Shown one piece after another: positions 51,959 through 60,416 of a stretch of 64,000 nt of DNA. Numbering within the stretch: the first letter of the stretch is position 1; every line of letters starts with the position of its first letter. The stretch is taken from the NCBI RefSeq assembly GCF_024626525.1, contig NZ_JANJGU010000007.1:62001-126000 (forward strand). Reading direction: 5' to 3'. This DNA comes from Lederbergia panacisoli. Lineage in GTDB: Bacteria; Bacillota; Bacilli; Bacillales; Bacillaceae_C. The position numbers were made by a program, and so were the translations under genes. The notes below the pieces were generated by a model that saw only the letters and a list, made by a program, of their open reading frames with translations, did no database searches and was not told where the DNA came from.

Positions 51959-52455
51959 TGATTCGATCCTCCCTCTAGCAGTGCGACCAATTTTTGTTTT
52001 GCTCTTGCCAATTGTGTTTTAATTGTTTTATCAGTTGTATCAAATAGGACAGCAATATCCTTTAATGAAAAATCCGCGCTATATTTCAACAAGAGAATTT
52101 CCGCTTCCTTTGGTTTCATTTGTTTTAAAGCACGTTGAACATCTAGCTGTAATTCTTTTCTCAACAAGACATGCTCCGGTGTGTCATAATCAAAAAGTTG
52201 ACCCATATCAAATGCCAATATGTATTTTTCGTGGGATTTTCTTTTCTTCAATGAATCATAATATTTGTTAATCGCTACCCGATATAGCCAAGCCTGTGCG
52301 AAGGTTATTTCGATTCCATCGATATACTGGAGAAATTGAATGGCTGTATCTTGCATAATATCTTCAGCATCTTCCTTACTTGACCCCATTTTTATTAAGG
52401 TTAGGTAGACGGAATGCATTTTGTTCTGTAGTGTTTTCCCAAATGCCTCATTCAT
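51955..52455 (-). CDS. ECF-type RNA polymerase sigma factor
   Basis: 166 residues. Region 2 (SVYLTLIKMGSSKEDAEDIMQDTAIQFLQYI ... WLYRVAINKYYDSLKKRK) and region 4 (MKPKEAEILLLKYSADFSLKDIAVLFDTTDKTIKTQLARAKQKLV) are joined by a short acidic linker. ATG 52453-52455 follows AGGAGGGG. It is first of a sigma/anti-sigma/membrane/small protein operon. Confidence 0.92.
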   Translation of the reverse strand: MNEAFGKTLQNKMHSVYLTLIKMGSSKEDAEDIMQDTAIQFLQYIDGIEITFAQAWLYRVAINKYYDSLKKRKSHEKYILAFDMGQLFDYDTPEHVLLRKELQLDVQRALKQMKPKEAEILLLKYSADFSLKDIAVLFDTTDKTIKTQLARAKQKLVALLEGGSNQ

Positions 52456-52503
52456 ATCGCCCCTCCTATATGTATAACGATTGAGATAGAAAAAGGTAAA
52501 CAA

Positions 52504-52531
52504 AAAATAACCCCCTTTCAGAGGTTATTTC
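52504..52531 (-). terminator. Terminator-like hairpin directly upstream of the sigma operon
   Basis: Minus strand: AAATAACCTC pairs with GGGGTTATTT around TGAAAG, then TTTTTTG. Together with 52687-52731 it isolates the sigma operon from wrbA; the sigma promoter must lie within 52456-52503 or the hairpin attenuates it. Confidence 0.6.
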
Positions 52532-52686
52532 TATCGTATCTTATATTAATGACCTAGTTCCCTTAGTATCCTATTTTTATTTTAGATTGATTGATTTACT
52601 TCATTATAAACAATGTAAATATATAAAATATATAAATCTTTTGTACCCTTTAAAAAGTGTTTAAAATCTTTTTTTAATATCGCAAA

Positions 52687-52731
52687 GAAAAAACCTCCAA
52701 GGATAATAAAATTCCTAAGAGGAGGTTTTTA
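52687..52731 (-). terminator. Terminator of wrbA
   Basis: AAAAACCTCC pairs with GGAGGTTTTT with a 22-base loop containing its own short pairing. Confidence 0.75.
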
Positions 52732-52746
52732 GATATTTTCTACTTT

Positions 52747-53358
52747 TTATTCATTCGCCTTTTTAACCCACTCAGCCACCGTAACCGTACGCTGCGCTTG
52801 ATGCTTAACAGCACCTTGTACATCTTCAATCATCTTACCATCTTGTCCTACCGTGACACTTGTACCGTAAGGGTTGCCACCTGCGCCAAACAGTACCGGG
52901 TCAGTGTAACCAGGAGGTACAATTATAGCGCCCCAATGCATCATAGAAGTATATAAAGCTAAAATAGTTGCTTCTTGGCCACCGTGGGGATTTTGTGCAG
53001 AAGACATAGCACTTACAACCTTGTTAACAGTTTTGCCAGATGCCCAAAGGCCGCCCTGAATATCTAAGAATTGTTTCATTTGAGAAGCAATATTGCCAAA
53101 TCTTGTAGGAGAGCTAAAAATAATCGCATCTGCCCATTCTAAATCGTCGGATGTTGCAATTGGAATGTCTTTCGTCGCGTCAACTGTCGCTTTCCATGCT
53201 TCATTTCCTTGAATAACTGAATCCGGAGCTAACTCTTGGACCTTTAAAACCTTTACCTCGGCTCCTACTTCCTTGGCTCCTTCTTCTGCCCATTTAGCCA
53301 ACTGAAAGTTTGTCCCACCCATGCTGTAAAAAACAATAGCTAATTTTACGTTTGTCAT
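52747..53358 (-). CDS. wrbA: NAD(P)H:quinone oxidoreductase, WrbA type
   Basis: 203 residues, flavodoxin-like. FMN loops: FYSMGGTNFQLAKWAEEGA, SSPTRFGNIASQMKQFLD, and MSSAQNPHGGQEATILALYTSMMHWGAIIVPPGYTD. Two-electron quinone reducer, cytosolic tetramer. It starts at ATG 53358 behind GAGAAAA; monocistronic with terminator. Confidence 0.93.
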   Translation of the reverse strand: MTNVKLAIVFYSMGGTNFQLAKWAEEGAKEVGAEVKVLKVQELAPDSVIQGNEAWKATVDATKDIPIATSDDLEWADAIIFSSPTRFGNIASQMKQFLDIQGGLWASGKTVNKVVSAMSSAQNPHGGQEATILALYTSMMHWGAIIVPPGYTDPVLFGAGGNPYGTSVTVGQDGKMIEDVQGAVKHQAQRTVTVAEWVKKANE

Positions 53359-53535
53359 TTTTTTCTCCTTATTAGAAAATTTTCATAGCAATTGTATTTT
53401 TTCTTATACTTAGATTTCTATTCCTAAAAAGATAGATAACGAAGAAACAGGCAATAGCTTCTTAAGAATAGCCGAAGAATAAATAGAAAATGCTATTTAA
53501 ATACGGAGCACTTGTTTACGTCAGGAGGAACAGCA

Positions 53536-54027
53536 TTGCTCAATCATATAACAAAAGCAGTACCCAATTTATTCACTATCGGAAATTTATTATGCGGTGT
53601 TCTTTCAATCACCTTTAATATGAGTGGTTTTTTTCAAGCAGCCTCTATTTTAATCTTTATATCGGCTATTTTGGATCTCTTTGACGGAAGGATAGCAAGA
53701 AGATTAAAAGTGAACAGTGAATTTGGCGTAGAACTGGATTCCTTAGCTGACATTGTTAGTTTCGGTGTTGCTCCCGCACTAATATTTCATTCGTTAGCCT
53801 CATCATCGATTTTGGCCTCTTTGGCATTTTTTCTTTTTCCAACGATGGGTGCATTAAGATTGGCTAAATTTAGCGTCCAACCAACCATCGGGTATTTTCA
53901 AGGATTGCCTATTCCTGCTGCTGGATTACCGTTGGCAGGTATGGGATTGTTTTTATATAGCAATGCATGGATAACCTTAATCCTAGCTCTTTTAATGGTC
54001 AGTCCGATCAGGGTAAAAAAACTTTAA
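53536..54027 (+). CDS. pssA: CDP-alcohol phosphatidyltransferase (phosphatidylserine synthase type)
   Basis: 163 residues, six membrane helices. The CDP-alcohol motif is complete: DLFDGRIARRLKVNSEFGVELDSLAD (D-G-x2-A-R-x8-G-x3-D-x3-D). VPNLFTIGNLLCGVLSI is typical of bacterial Pss. It starts at TTG 53536, 7 bases after CAGGAGG; the longer frame to 53512 would put the binding site inside the gene. No psd decarboxylase lies beside it. Confidence 0.88.
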   Translation: MLNHITKAVPNLFTIGNLLCGVLSITFNMSGFFQAASILIFISAILDLFDGRIARRLKVNSEFGVELDSLADIVSFGVAPALIFHSLASSSILASLAFFLFPTMGALRLAKFSVQPTIGYFQGLPIPAAGLPLAGMGLFLYSNAWITLILALLMVSPIRVKKL

Positions 54028-54145
54028 GTTTATATTCATGTCACTATCCCAAATTAGTTTTAGTTACACGAATATTCATTCCGAAATGAGAAATTAATAA
54101 TAGGGGAAAGAACTATCTGGATGTTTGAGGGGGGTTAAATTGTCT

Positions 54146-54490
54146 CTAAAATGGATCATGCTCGTCATATAATACTATAAGTGCCCATCCCGTGTTTGCA
54201 TGATAATAAGCTTCAGCCTCTTTAATAATTTGCATTTGCTACTTCGTCATTGTTAATATAGTCACGTACATTTGAAGCTTTCCGAAGTTGTTCCAATACG
54301 TCATCATTTTAAAAAAAGCTTTCGTTAATTTTTTTTTCTGCTCTCCCGTCAATTTTTCGTAATTAACCATTTCTCTAAATGGAACAATAATCCCAAATTC
54401 CTTCTCAAAAAGCTACGCAAAATCCTTTAATTTTATCACTGATTTGCCTTTTACATATTTATCTAACGTTTCTTTAGTAATATAATCCAC
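54146..54490 (-). pseudogene. Hypothetical gene interrupted by two TAG codons
   Basis: An open frame from GTG 54488-54490 (behind AAGGAAGG) to TAG 54146 is 115 codons long and broken only by two internal amber codons: VDYITKETLDKYV...KDFA-stop-LFEKEFGIIVPFREM, then KLTGEQKKKLTKAFFKMMTYWNN...ILTMTK-stop-QMQIIKEAEAYYHAN. No frameshift is present. It looks like a recent pseudogene of a cytosolic protein that I do not recognise. Confidence 0.6.
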
Positions 54491-54667
54491 TTTTAACCAC
54501 CTTCCTTTTTCTTTCATTATAGCATACGACTCGGAAGAGATTTTTACTATGGGACTAATTCAAAAAAATCCACTTTGATAAAAAATTTATCAAAATGGAC
54601 TTAACCTTTCTTTTTTTGAATCTTTACGGAGCAGTCATTATGACTAACAGAAATCCCCACTTTTTTA

Positions 54668-55966
54668 TTATGGTGCAAGACGTGTGCAATCTCTTGGAAA
54701 TGCGCTTGCTTCGCGAACATTAGACAGTTCTAAAAACTTATATACTAATCTCTCTAGTCCAATGGCAAAACCACCATGTGGGGGACATCCGTATCGAAAT
54801 GTATCAATATACGACTGAAAGTCTTCTACATTCAAGCCTTTTTCTTCAAAAGAAACCATTAGCAAATCATGCTCATGTATTCGCTGTGCGCCTGACGTAA
54901 TTTCCAGCCCTTTATACAACAAATCAAAGGAATCCGTAACCGCGGGATTATCTTTATTCGGCATTGTGTACATGGGTCTCGCTTCTTTTGGATAATGTGT
55001 GATGAAGACAAAGTCGCTGCCATACGTTTCCTTCACAAATTTTCCAAGCAGCTTTTCGCCTTCTGTATCTAAGTCTCCTATTGGGGATACTTTTCGATAC
55101 CTTGTTTTCAAAATATGTTGGGCCTCTGTCAGTGTTATCTTAGGAATCTCTATTATGTTAGGAACAGTAACTTCTAGTAGATTTAATTCTTTTTCACACT
55201 TTTCCGCTACCTTTTTAAACATATATCTTAAAACATCTGTTTCTAGCTCCATTACTTCATGAAAATCCTGAATAAAGCCGAACTCTACGTCTAATGAAAT
55301 ATATTCATTTAAATGACGGGAAGAGTTGTGATATTCTGCCCGATAAACTGGAGCAACTTCAAAAACGCGTTCCAATCCACCTGTGACCATCATTTGTTTA
55401 TAAAATTGTGGTGATTGGGCTAAATAGGCTTCTTGTTGGAAGTAAGGAAGTTTAAAGACATTTGCTCCTCCTTCTGCTCCTTGGGAAACAATTTTTGGTG
55501 TAAATATTTGTGCGAAATCATTCTCTATTAAAAATTCACTAAACGCGCGCACAAAGGTGGATTGGACTTTAAAAATAGCCTGTACTCGTTCATGCCGAAG
55601 CGATAACACCCGTTCATTTAACATTTGATCCAACCCAACTTGCAGCTGTCTTTTATTCACCTCAAACGGAAGGCGCTCTGAAGTGTTTAACACTTTCACT
55701 TTCTTTACAAGTATTTCTACACCTAAGTCTGTTTTTGACGTTTCCACAAGTTCACCAACAATTTCAACTACACTTTCCATATCCACCTTATATCCCGCTA
55801 ATTCGTTTTCCAACACACATTGTATGACACCAGATCTATCACGTAATAATAAAAAACTTATATTTCCTAAGTGGCGGATTCTTTTCACCCAACCTTGTAG
55901 TAAAACTACCTTTTCAATAGATGATTTACATTCACGAATGAGTGACCGTTTCAATGTTTTATCCAT
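54668..55966 (-). CDS. aspS2: Archaeal-type aspartate--tRNA ligase (AspS2-like)
   Basis: 432 residues, class IIb. OB-fold anticodon domain ~15-105 (LQGWVKRIRHLGNISFLLLRDRSGVIQC). Catalytic motifs: FTPKIVSQGAEGGANVF, YLAQSPQFYKQMM, motif 2 VFEVAPVYRAEYHNSSRHLNEY and motif 3 GGFAIGLERLVYKFL. The absence of the bacterial GAD insertion marks the archaeal/eukaryal type. It may charge tRNA-Asp and perhaps tRNA-Asn. Start ATG 55964-55966 follows GGAGGAG. A second, stronger site (AAAGGAGG) lies before GTG 56044 in the same frame, giving a form with an acidic DDN repeat at the N-terminus. Expression is controlled by a T-box leader. Confidence 0.88.
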   Translation of the reverse strand: MDKTLKRSLIRECKSSIEKVVLLQGWVKRIRHLGNISFLLLRDRSGVIQCVLENELAGYKVDMESVVEIVGELVETSKTDLGVEILVKKVKVLNTSERLPFEVNKRQLQVGLDQMLNERVLSLRHERVQAIFKVQSTFVRAFSEFLIENDFAQIFTPKIVSQGAEGGANVFKLPYFQQEAYLAQSPQFYKQMMVTGGLERVFEVAPVYRAEYHNSSRHLNEYISLDVEFGFIQDFHEVMELETDVLRYMFKKVAEKCEKELNLLEVTVPNIIEIPKITLTEAQHILKTRYRKVSPIGDLDTEGEKLLGKFVKETYGSDFVFITHYPKEARPMYTMPNKDNPAVTDSFDLLYKGLEITSGAQRIHEHDLLMVSFEEKGLNVEDFQSYIDTFRYGCPPHGGFAIGLERLVYKFLELSNVREASAFPRDCTRLAP

Positions 55967-56001
55967 GTTTTCTCCTCCTATATTTTCGTATTTATTTACA
56001 T

Positions 56002-56041
56002 TATCGTTGTCATCGTTGTCATCGTTGTCATCGTTGTCATC
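56002..56041. repeat. 9-bp microsatellite TCATCGTTG x4-5
   Basis: A tandem run of TCATCGTTG lies between the two possible starts of the AspRS gene. On the minus strand it encodes (Asp-Asp-Asn)n in the AspRS frame; copy changes keep the frame. Confidence 0.85.
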
Positions 56042-56067
56042 CACGGCCACTCACCTCCTTTAAAGAA

Positions 56068-56292
56068 ATACAAAAATCCGCCCCTAAAATAGGGACGGAT
56101 TTTTCCGCGGTACCACCCAAATTGTCAACATGACCACTTAGACCTAATAACGGTAGGTGCCGTTGGCTTTTACTAAATATCACGTTCAAAGCTACGCTCA
56201 CAGGTGTCTTTCCACATGCGGTATCGCAATCTTTTCAGCACCGATTGCTCTCTTTAGACCCTTGCATGAGTACTCTTCCTGATCAACACTTT
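56068..56292 (-). ncRNA. T-box leader of the AspRS gene
   Basis: Minus strand: the AGAGAG S-turn, the distal loop GGTGCTGAAAA, the specifier loop (GTGGAAAGACACC) and the T-box GGGTGGTACCGCGG (56105-56118) are present. The last one is followed by a terminator whose stem is ATCCGTCCC/GGGGCGGAT with a T-run. GAC in the specifier loop (56208-56206) indicates tRNA-Asp sensing. Uncharged tRNA should stabilise the antiterminator and turn the gene on. Confidence 0.92.
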
Positions 56293-56501
56293 TTATATAT
56301 TGTATAGTATTTTATTGATTTGTCTTTAAAATTGCAAGATATTTTTGATCGTCTATTGATTTTTTTATTAGATTAATTTGAAGCAACTGGCGTTTTCAAT
56401 AGGCTTCTCCTAGAAAACTTTGAATTCTAAACTTTGTGAATATGATATGATTAATATGGCAAGTATTTTTCAATAGAAAACATTGAAAGCGTGGAATTAT
56501 T

Positions 56502-57701
56502 ATGTATAAAGTATACTGCAGAGTTTTTCAGGGGGTTATGAAAATAGTTTCTTTATTCATGCCTTGGCGTGAACCTGAGTTATTAGAAGGAGAAAACAGT
56601 TTGATCAAACTGCCTGAACTTTTTAAAAGTATTAAAATTAATAATGTTTTAATCGTCACTGACCCGGGAATTGCCTCTGTTGGTTTGATGGGCGAATTTC
56701 TTGATCACTTAAGATTTGAAGGAATCGAGTACGTAGTGTATGACAAAACCGTCCCCAATCCAACTGTAGAAAATATCGAGGAGGCATATCAACTGTACAT
56801 ATCCAACAACTGTATGGGGATTGTTGCTTTTGGCGGTGGTTCCCCTTTAGATTGTGCGAAAGGGGTCGGGGCACGAGCAACAAGACCCGATAAGAGCATA
56901 TCACAAATGAAAGGTTTATTGAAAATATTAAAAAAGACCCCACCCTTGTTTGCGATTCCTACCACAGCTGGTACTGGAAGTGAGGCAACAGCAGCAGCAG
57001 TTGTTTCCAATAAAAAAACAAATGAAAAATACGTATTAATGGATCTTTCACTTATTCCACATTACGCTGTTCTAGACCCACTGCTTATCGTAAATCTCCC
57101 AAAACACATTACCGCTACTACAGGGATTGATGCCCTGACACATGCCGTAGAAGCATACATTGGGAAAGGAAACACTACGGAAACAAAAAAATATAGTTTA
57201 AAAGCAATACAATTAATTTTTGAAAATCTTTATGAATCCTATTCAAACGGTGCAAACATTCAAGCTCGTAAAAATATGCAAAAAGCGGCATATTTGGCTG
57301 GGATGGCTTTCACCCGTGCATATGTCGGTAATGTACATGCGATTGCCCATACCTTGGGTGGTTTCTACTCCACCCCCCACGGACTTGCGAATGCTGTTAT
57401 TCTTCCATATGTTCTTGAATACTATGGTGAGACTGTTCACAAGCCTTTATCTGAGCTTGCAGATATTGTGGGAATTGTTGATCCAACAGATACTACTGAA
57501 CAAAAAGCCATGAAGTTTATAGAGGCCATTAAGAAGTTAAATGTAAAGATGGAAATTCCAAATAAAATCAGTGGGATAATGGATGCAGATATTCCTGTGA
57601 TGATTAATCGTGCTTTTAAGGAAGCTAATCCACTTTATCCTGTACCTAAGATTTTTAGCAAAGAGGACTTTTTCCACCTATATCAACTACTCAGAGAATA
57701 A
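56502..57701 (+). CDS. Iron-containing alcohol dehydrogenase
   Basis: 399 residues, class III metal-dependent dehydrogenase. Markers: GGGSPLDCAKGVGA (NAD loop), PTTAGTGSEATAAAV, TGIDALTHAVEAY, and metal ligands in NVHAIAHTLGGFYSTPHGLANA. The N-terminus MYKVYCRVFQGVMKI...PWREPELLEGENSL is typical of a subgroup often adjacent to aldehyde dehydrogenases. It is 41 bp upstream of the aldehyde dehydrogenase on the same strand; the two likely oxidise an alcohol to an acid (or the reverse). Confidence 0.92.
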   Translation: MYKVYCRVFQGVMKIVSLFMPWREPELLEGENSLIKLPELFKSIKINNVLIVTDPGIASVGLMGEFLDHLRFEGIEYVVYDKTVPNPTVENIEEAYQLYISNNCMGIVAFGGGSPLDCAKGVGARATRPDKSISQMKGLLKILKKTPPLFAIPTTAGTGSEATAAAVVSNKKTNEKYVLMDLSLIPHYAVLDPLLIVNLPKHITATTGIDALTHAVEAYIGKGNTTETKKYSLKAIQLIFENLYESYSNGANIQARKNMQKAAYLAGMAFTRAYVGNVHAIAHTLGGFYSTPHGLANAVILPYVLEYYGETVHKPLSELADIVGIVDPTDTTEQKAMKFIEAIKKLNVKMEIPNKISGIMDADIPVMINRAFKEANPLYPVPKIFSKEDFFHLYQLLRE

Positions 57702-57742
57702 GTTTTTTTCAAAACTTCAGATGAAAAAGGTGAATTTACAAA

Positions 57743-59113
57743 ATGGGAACTTTTACTACTCTAGTTACGAAACAAAAGGGTTTCTTTAGGACAGGAACGA
57801 CAAGAGATATAACGTATCGATTAGATGCACTTCAAAAATTAAGAATAGCCATAAAAAGTAATGAACAGGTCTTGATTGATGCTTTAAAAGAGGACTTAAA
57901 TAAATCTGAATTTGACGCGTATACATCTGAAATTGGTTTAGTTCTTGAAGAAATACGTTTTGCTATTAAACATCTGCGTTTATGGGTGAAACCAAAAAGA
58001 GTAAAAACACCTATTACTCATATTGGAGCGCGAAGTTTCATTTTATCAGAGCCATATGGAACAGCGCTCATCATCTCTCCATGGAATTACCCGTTTCAAT
58101 TGGCTATTGTGCCATTAATCGGTGCTATTTCTGCTGGAAACTGCTCAGTCATCAAGCCTTCTGAATTAACTCCGAAAACTTCTAAGGTATTAGCGAAACT
58201 TATTAGTGATTTATTCCCCGAAGAGTATATTTCCGTTGTTGAAGGCGACGCGGAAACGAGTCAGGCATTGCTTAATGAACAATTTGATTATATCTTTTTT
58301 ACAGGAAGCGTTTCAGTCGGGAAAATTATTATGGAGGCAGCAGCTAAAAATCTAATACCTGTAACCTTAGAATTAGGTGGGAAGAGCCCCTGTATCGTTC
58401 ATAAGGATGCGAACATTAAGCTTGCCGCAAAACGGATAGCTTGGGGGAAGTTTACCAATGCGGGACAAACCTGTATTGCACCAGATTACTTGTATCTACA
58501 TAAAAGCATTAAGAATCAATTCCTCCAGCAATTCAAAGAAACAACGATTGATTTGTATGGGAAGCAGCCTTTAACCAATGAAAACTTCACTAGAATAGTA
58601 AGTGCGAGGCACTTTGGGCGACTTACTTCCTTCCTTGACAATGGGGAAATTTTTATAGGAGGAGGCTATAATCAAGAAAAATTAACGATAGAACCAACAG
58701 TCCTTACGAATATCACTTGGGAAGATCCAATTATGCAGGATGAGATATTTGGGCCAATCCTTCCTGTACTTGAATTTGAGGAACTGCCAGATGTACTGGA
58801 AGGAATTCATCGTCACCCAAAACCGCTTTCCCTCTATATCTTTACAGAAAATAATAAAGTTCAAGAGAAAGTCCTTAGCGATGTTTCTTTCGGTGGGGGC
58901 TGTGTAAATGACACCGTCTATCACTTTGCCTCCCCCTACCTTCCATTTGGCGGTGTAGGAAGCAGTGGAATTGGCGCCTATCATGGAAAAGGAAACTTCG
59001 ATTCCTTTTCACATCAAAAAAGCATCCTTAAACAAACGACATTATTCGATATACCTTATCGCTATCCAAATGTTAAGAACGGGCTTCAAAAAATAAAGTT
59101 TTTCATGAAATAA
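57743..59113 (+). CDS. Aldehyde dehydrogenase (YwdH-like, class 3)
   Basis: 456 residues. Markers: ISPWNYPFQLAIVPLIGAISAGNCSVIKPSE (NAD site), FTGSVSVGKIIMEAAAKNL, Glu in TLELGGKSP and catalytic Cys in FTNAGQTCIAPDY. The C-terminus has TLFDIPYRYPN and a basic tail as in fatty/aromatic aldehyde dehydrogenases. It starts at ATG 57743 behind AAAAGGTG, operonic with the iron alcohol dehydrogenase. Confidence 0.93.
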   Translation: MGTFTTLVTKQKGFFRTGTTRDITYRLDALQKLRIAIKSNEQVLIDALKEDLNKSEFDAYTSEIGLVLEEIRFAIKHLRLWVKPKRVKTPITHIGARSFILSEPYGTALIISPWNYPFQLAIVPLIGAISAGNCSVIKPSELTPKTSKVLAKLISDLFPEEYISVVEGDAETSQALLNEQFDYIFFTGSVSVGKIIMEAAAKNLIPVTLELGGKSPCIVHKDANIKLAAKRIAWGKFTNAGQTCIAPDYLYLHKSIKNQFLQQFKETTIDLYGKQPLTNENFTRIVSARHFGRLTSFLDNGEIFIGGGYNQEKLTIEPTVLTNITWEDPIMQDEIFGPILPVLEFEELPDVLEGIHRHPKPLSLYIFTENNKVQEKVLSDVSFGGGCVNDTVYHFASPYLPFGGVGSSGIGAYHGKGNFDSFSHQKSILKQTTLFDIPYRYPNVKNGLQKIKFFMK

Positions 59114-59355
59114 CATAGCTAAACTCGGGTTCCTTAAAAGAGCAGTCAAATATTTACTGTTTTAAGAGATCCGATCCCAATCTGCTGTATACTAATGGAG
59201 CTTTGATGAATAAGGCAGGAAATATCAAACTGGTACCGAATTAATCATTATACTTGGAACAATGGGGGGCAGAAAGGTATTTCTATACTTGTTGGTATTA
59301 ATTGCACCTGATCAGTTTTTGATTAGTTCCTTTAATGACATTCCGGAGGTGCATT

Positions 59356-60129
59356 GTGAAAGAATCAGTGATTAAGTTTTATGATGACTTTTCAGAAGAT
59401 TACCACCTTATTTATTTCGATTGGGACGGTGCCATAGTACGTCAAAGTAAGATTTTGAATCGGTTAATAAAAGATAACCTACCTCATTTAAATAACCGTC
59501 CAATCTCACTCCTAGACTGCTCCTGTGGCATAGGTACACAAGCGATAGGATTAGCAAAAAAGGGGTATATAGTTACAGCAACGGACATAAGCCCTGCTTC
59601 AATTAAGAGGGCTGAACAAGAGTCCGAGTCACGCGGGGTCAAAATTACCTTTGGTGTTGCTGATTTCCGTTCCTTGAAGGAGGATGTATCAGGAGAATTT
59701 GATGTTGTTATATCAGTTGATAACGCCATTCCCCACCTTCAATCTGACGATGATCTACAATTAGCAGGCCAGAATATGTATTCAAAATTACGTCAGGACG
59801 GCTTATTGGTTATCTCGATAAGGGACTATGACGCGCTATTACACGATAAACCTCGTGCCACTCAGCCAAGTGTCTTTGATAACGGGAAACGGATAACATT
59901 TCAAGTGTGGGATTGGCTAGATGACTCAAAAACGTATACTGTAAATCAATTTATGATTCAAGACATTAACAATCAGTGGGAAACGAAACATTTTTCAACA
60001 AATTATCGTGCCCTTAAACGACAAGAGCTTAGCACAATTCTAATTTCCTGTGGATTCACTGATGTCAGGTGGCACATGCCTGAGGAATTAGGCTTTTATC
60101 AGCCAATTGTTACTGCGCGTAAACGGTGA
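59356..60129 (+). CDS. SAM-dependent methyltransferase (class I)
   Basis: 257 residues. Motif I is SLLDCSCGIGTQAIGLA (~residue 50), post-I VTATDISPASIKRAEQ, and motif IV FDVVISVDNAIPHL. The C-terminal beta strands (WHMPEELGFYQPIVTARK) close the fold. It resembles the glycine/sarcosine-type small-molecule methyltransferases; substrate unknown. Start is GTG 59356, 6-7 bases after GGAGG; an ATG at 59335 is in frame but lacks a site. Confidence 0.85.
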   Translation: MKESVIKFYDDFSEDYHLIYFDWDGAIVRQSKILNRLIKDNLPHLNNRPISLLDCSCGIGTQAIGLAKKGYIVTATDISPASIKRAEQESESRGVKITFGVADFRSLKEDVSGEFDVVISVDNAIPHLQSDDDLQLAGQNMYSKLRQDGLLVISIRDYDALLHDKPRATQPSVFDNGKRITFQVWDWLDDSKTYTVNQFMIQDINNQWETKHFSTNYRALKRQELSTILISCGFTDVRWHMPEELGFYQPIVTARKR

Positions 60130-60236
60130 ATATAAGATAAATTTTGTGTCGAAGAAATGTGAAAATCTAGGTGTATTAAATACAGTTCGGTAAATTAAGT
60201 ATTGTAAATTAATGTTTTAATAAATATCTTGTTTTT

Positions 60237-60390
60237 AAATTCAAAACAATAGAATTAGAAAAATATATCAATTACTACAATACGAAACGGATGAAGGCAA
60301 AATTAAAAATGAATCCGGTGCAATACCGAACTCATTTTACTCAAGCTGCCTGGTGAAATAACCTTTAGGGGTCACTTCATATTCGGGGTT
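60237..60390 (+). pseudogene. IS3-family (IS150 group) transposase and end remnant
   Basis: Frame ending at 60356 reads FKTIELEKYINYYNTKRMKAKLKMNPVQYRTHFTQAA, the C-terminus of the IS3-family OrfB integrase. It is followed by AGGGGTCACTTCA, typical of the inverted repeat of this group. The rest of the element is gone. Confidence 0.8.
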
Positions 60391-60416
60391 TTTTTATAGT
60401 CTAAAACGACTATTTC

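Noticed and set aside
55683-56133. Ser/Leu-rich plus-strand proteins opposite AspRS
   Set aside because: Antisense shadows of the AspRS gene and the 9-bp microsatellite.
59114-59355. Possible small gene or leader before the methyltransferase
   Set aside because: Only a weak CTTAAAA/TTTTAAG hairpin is seen; no frame with a ribosome binding site and no homology.
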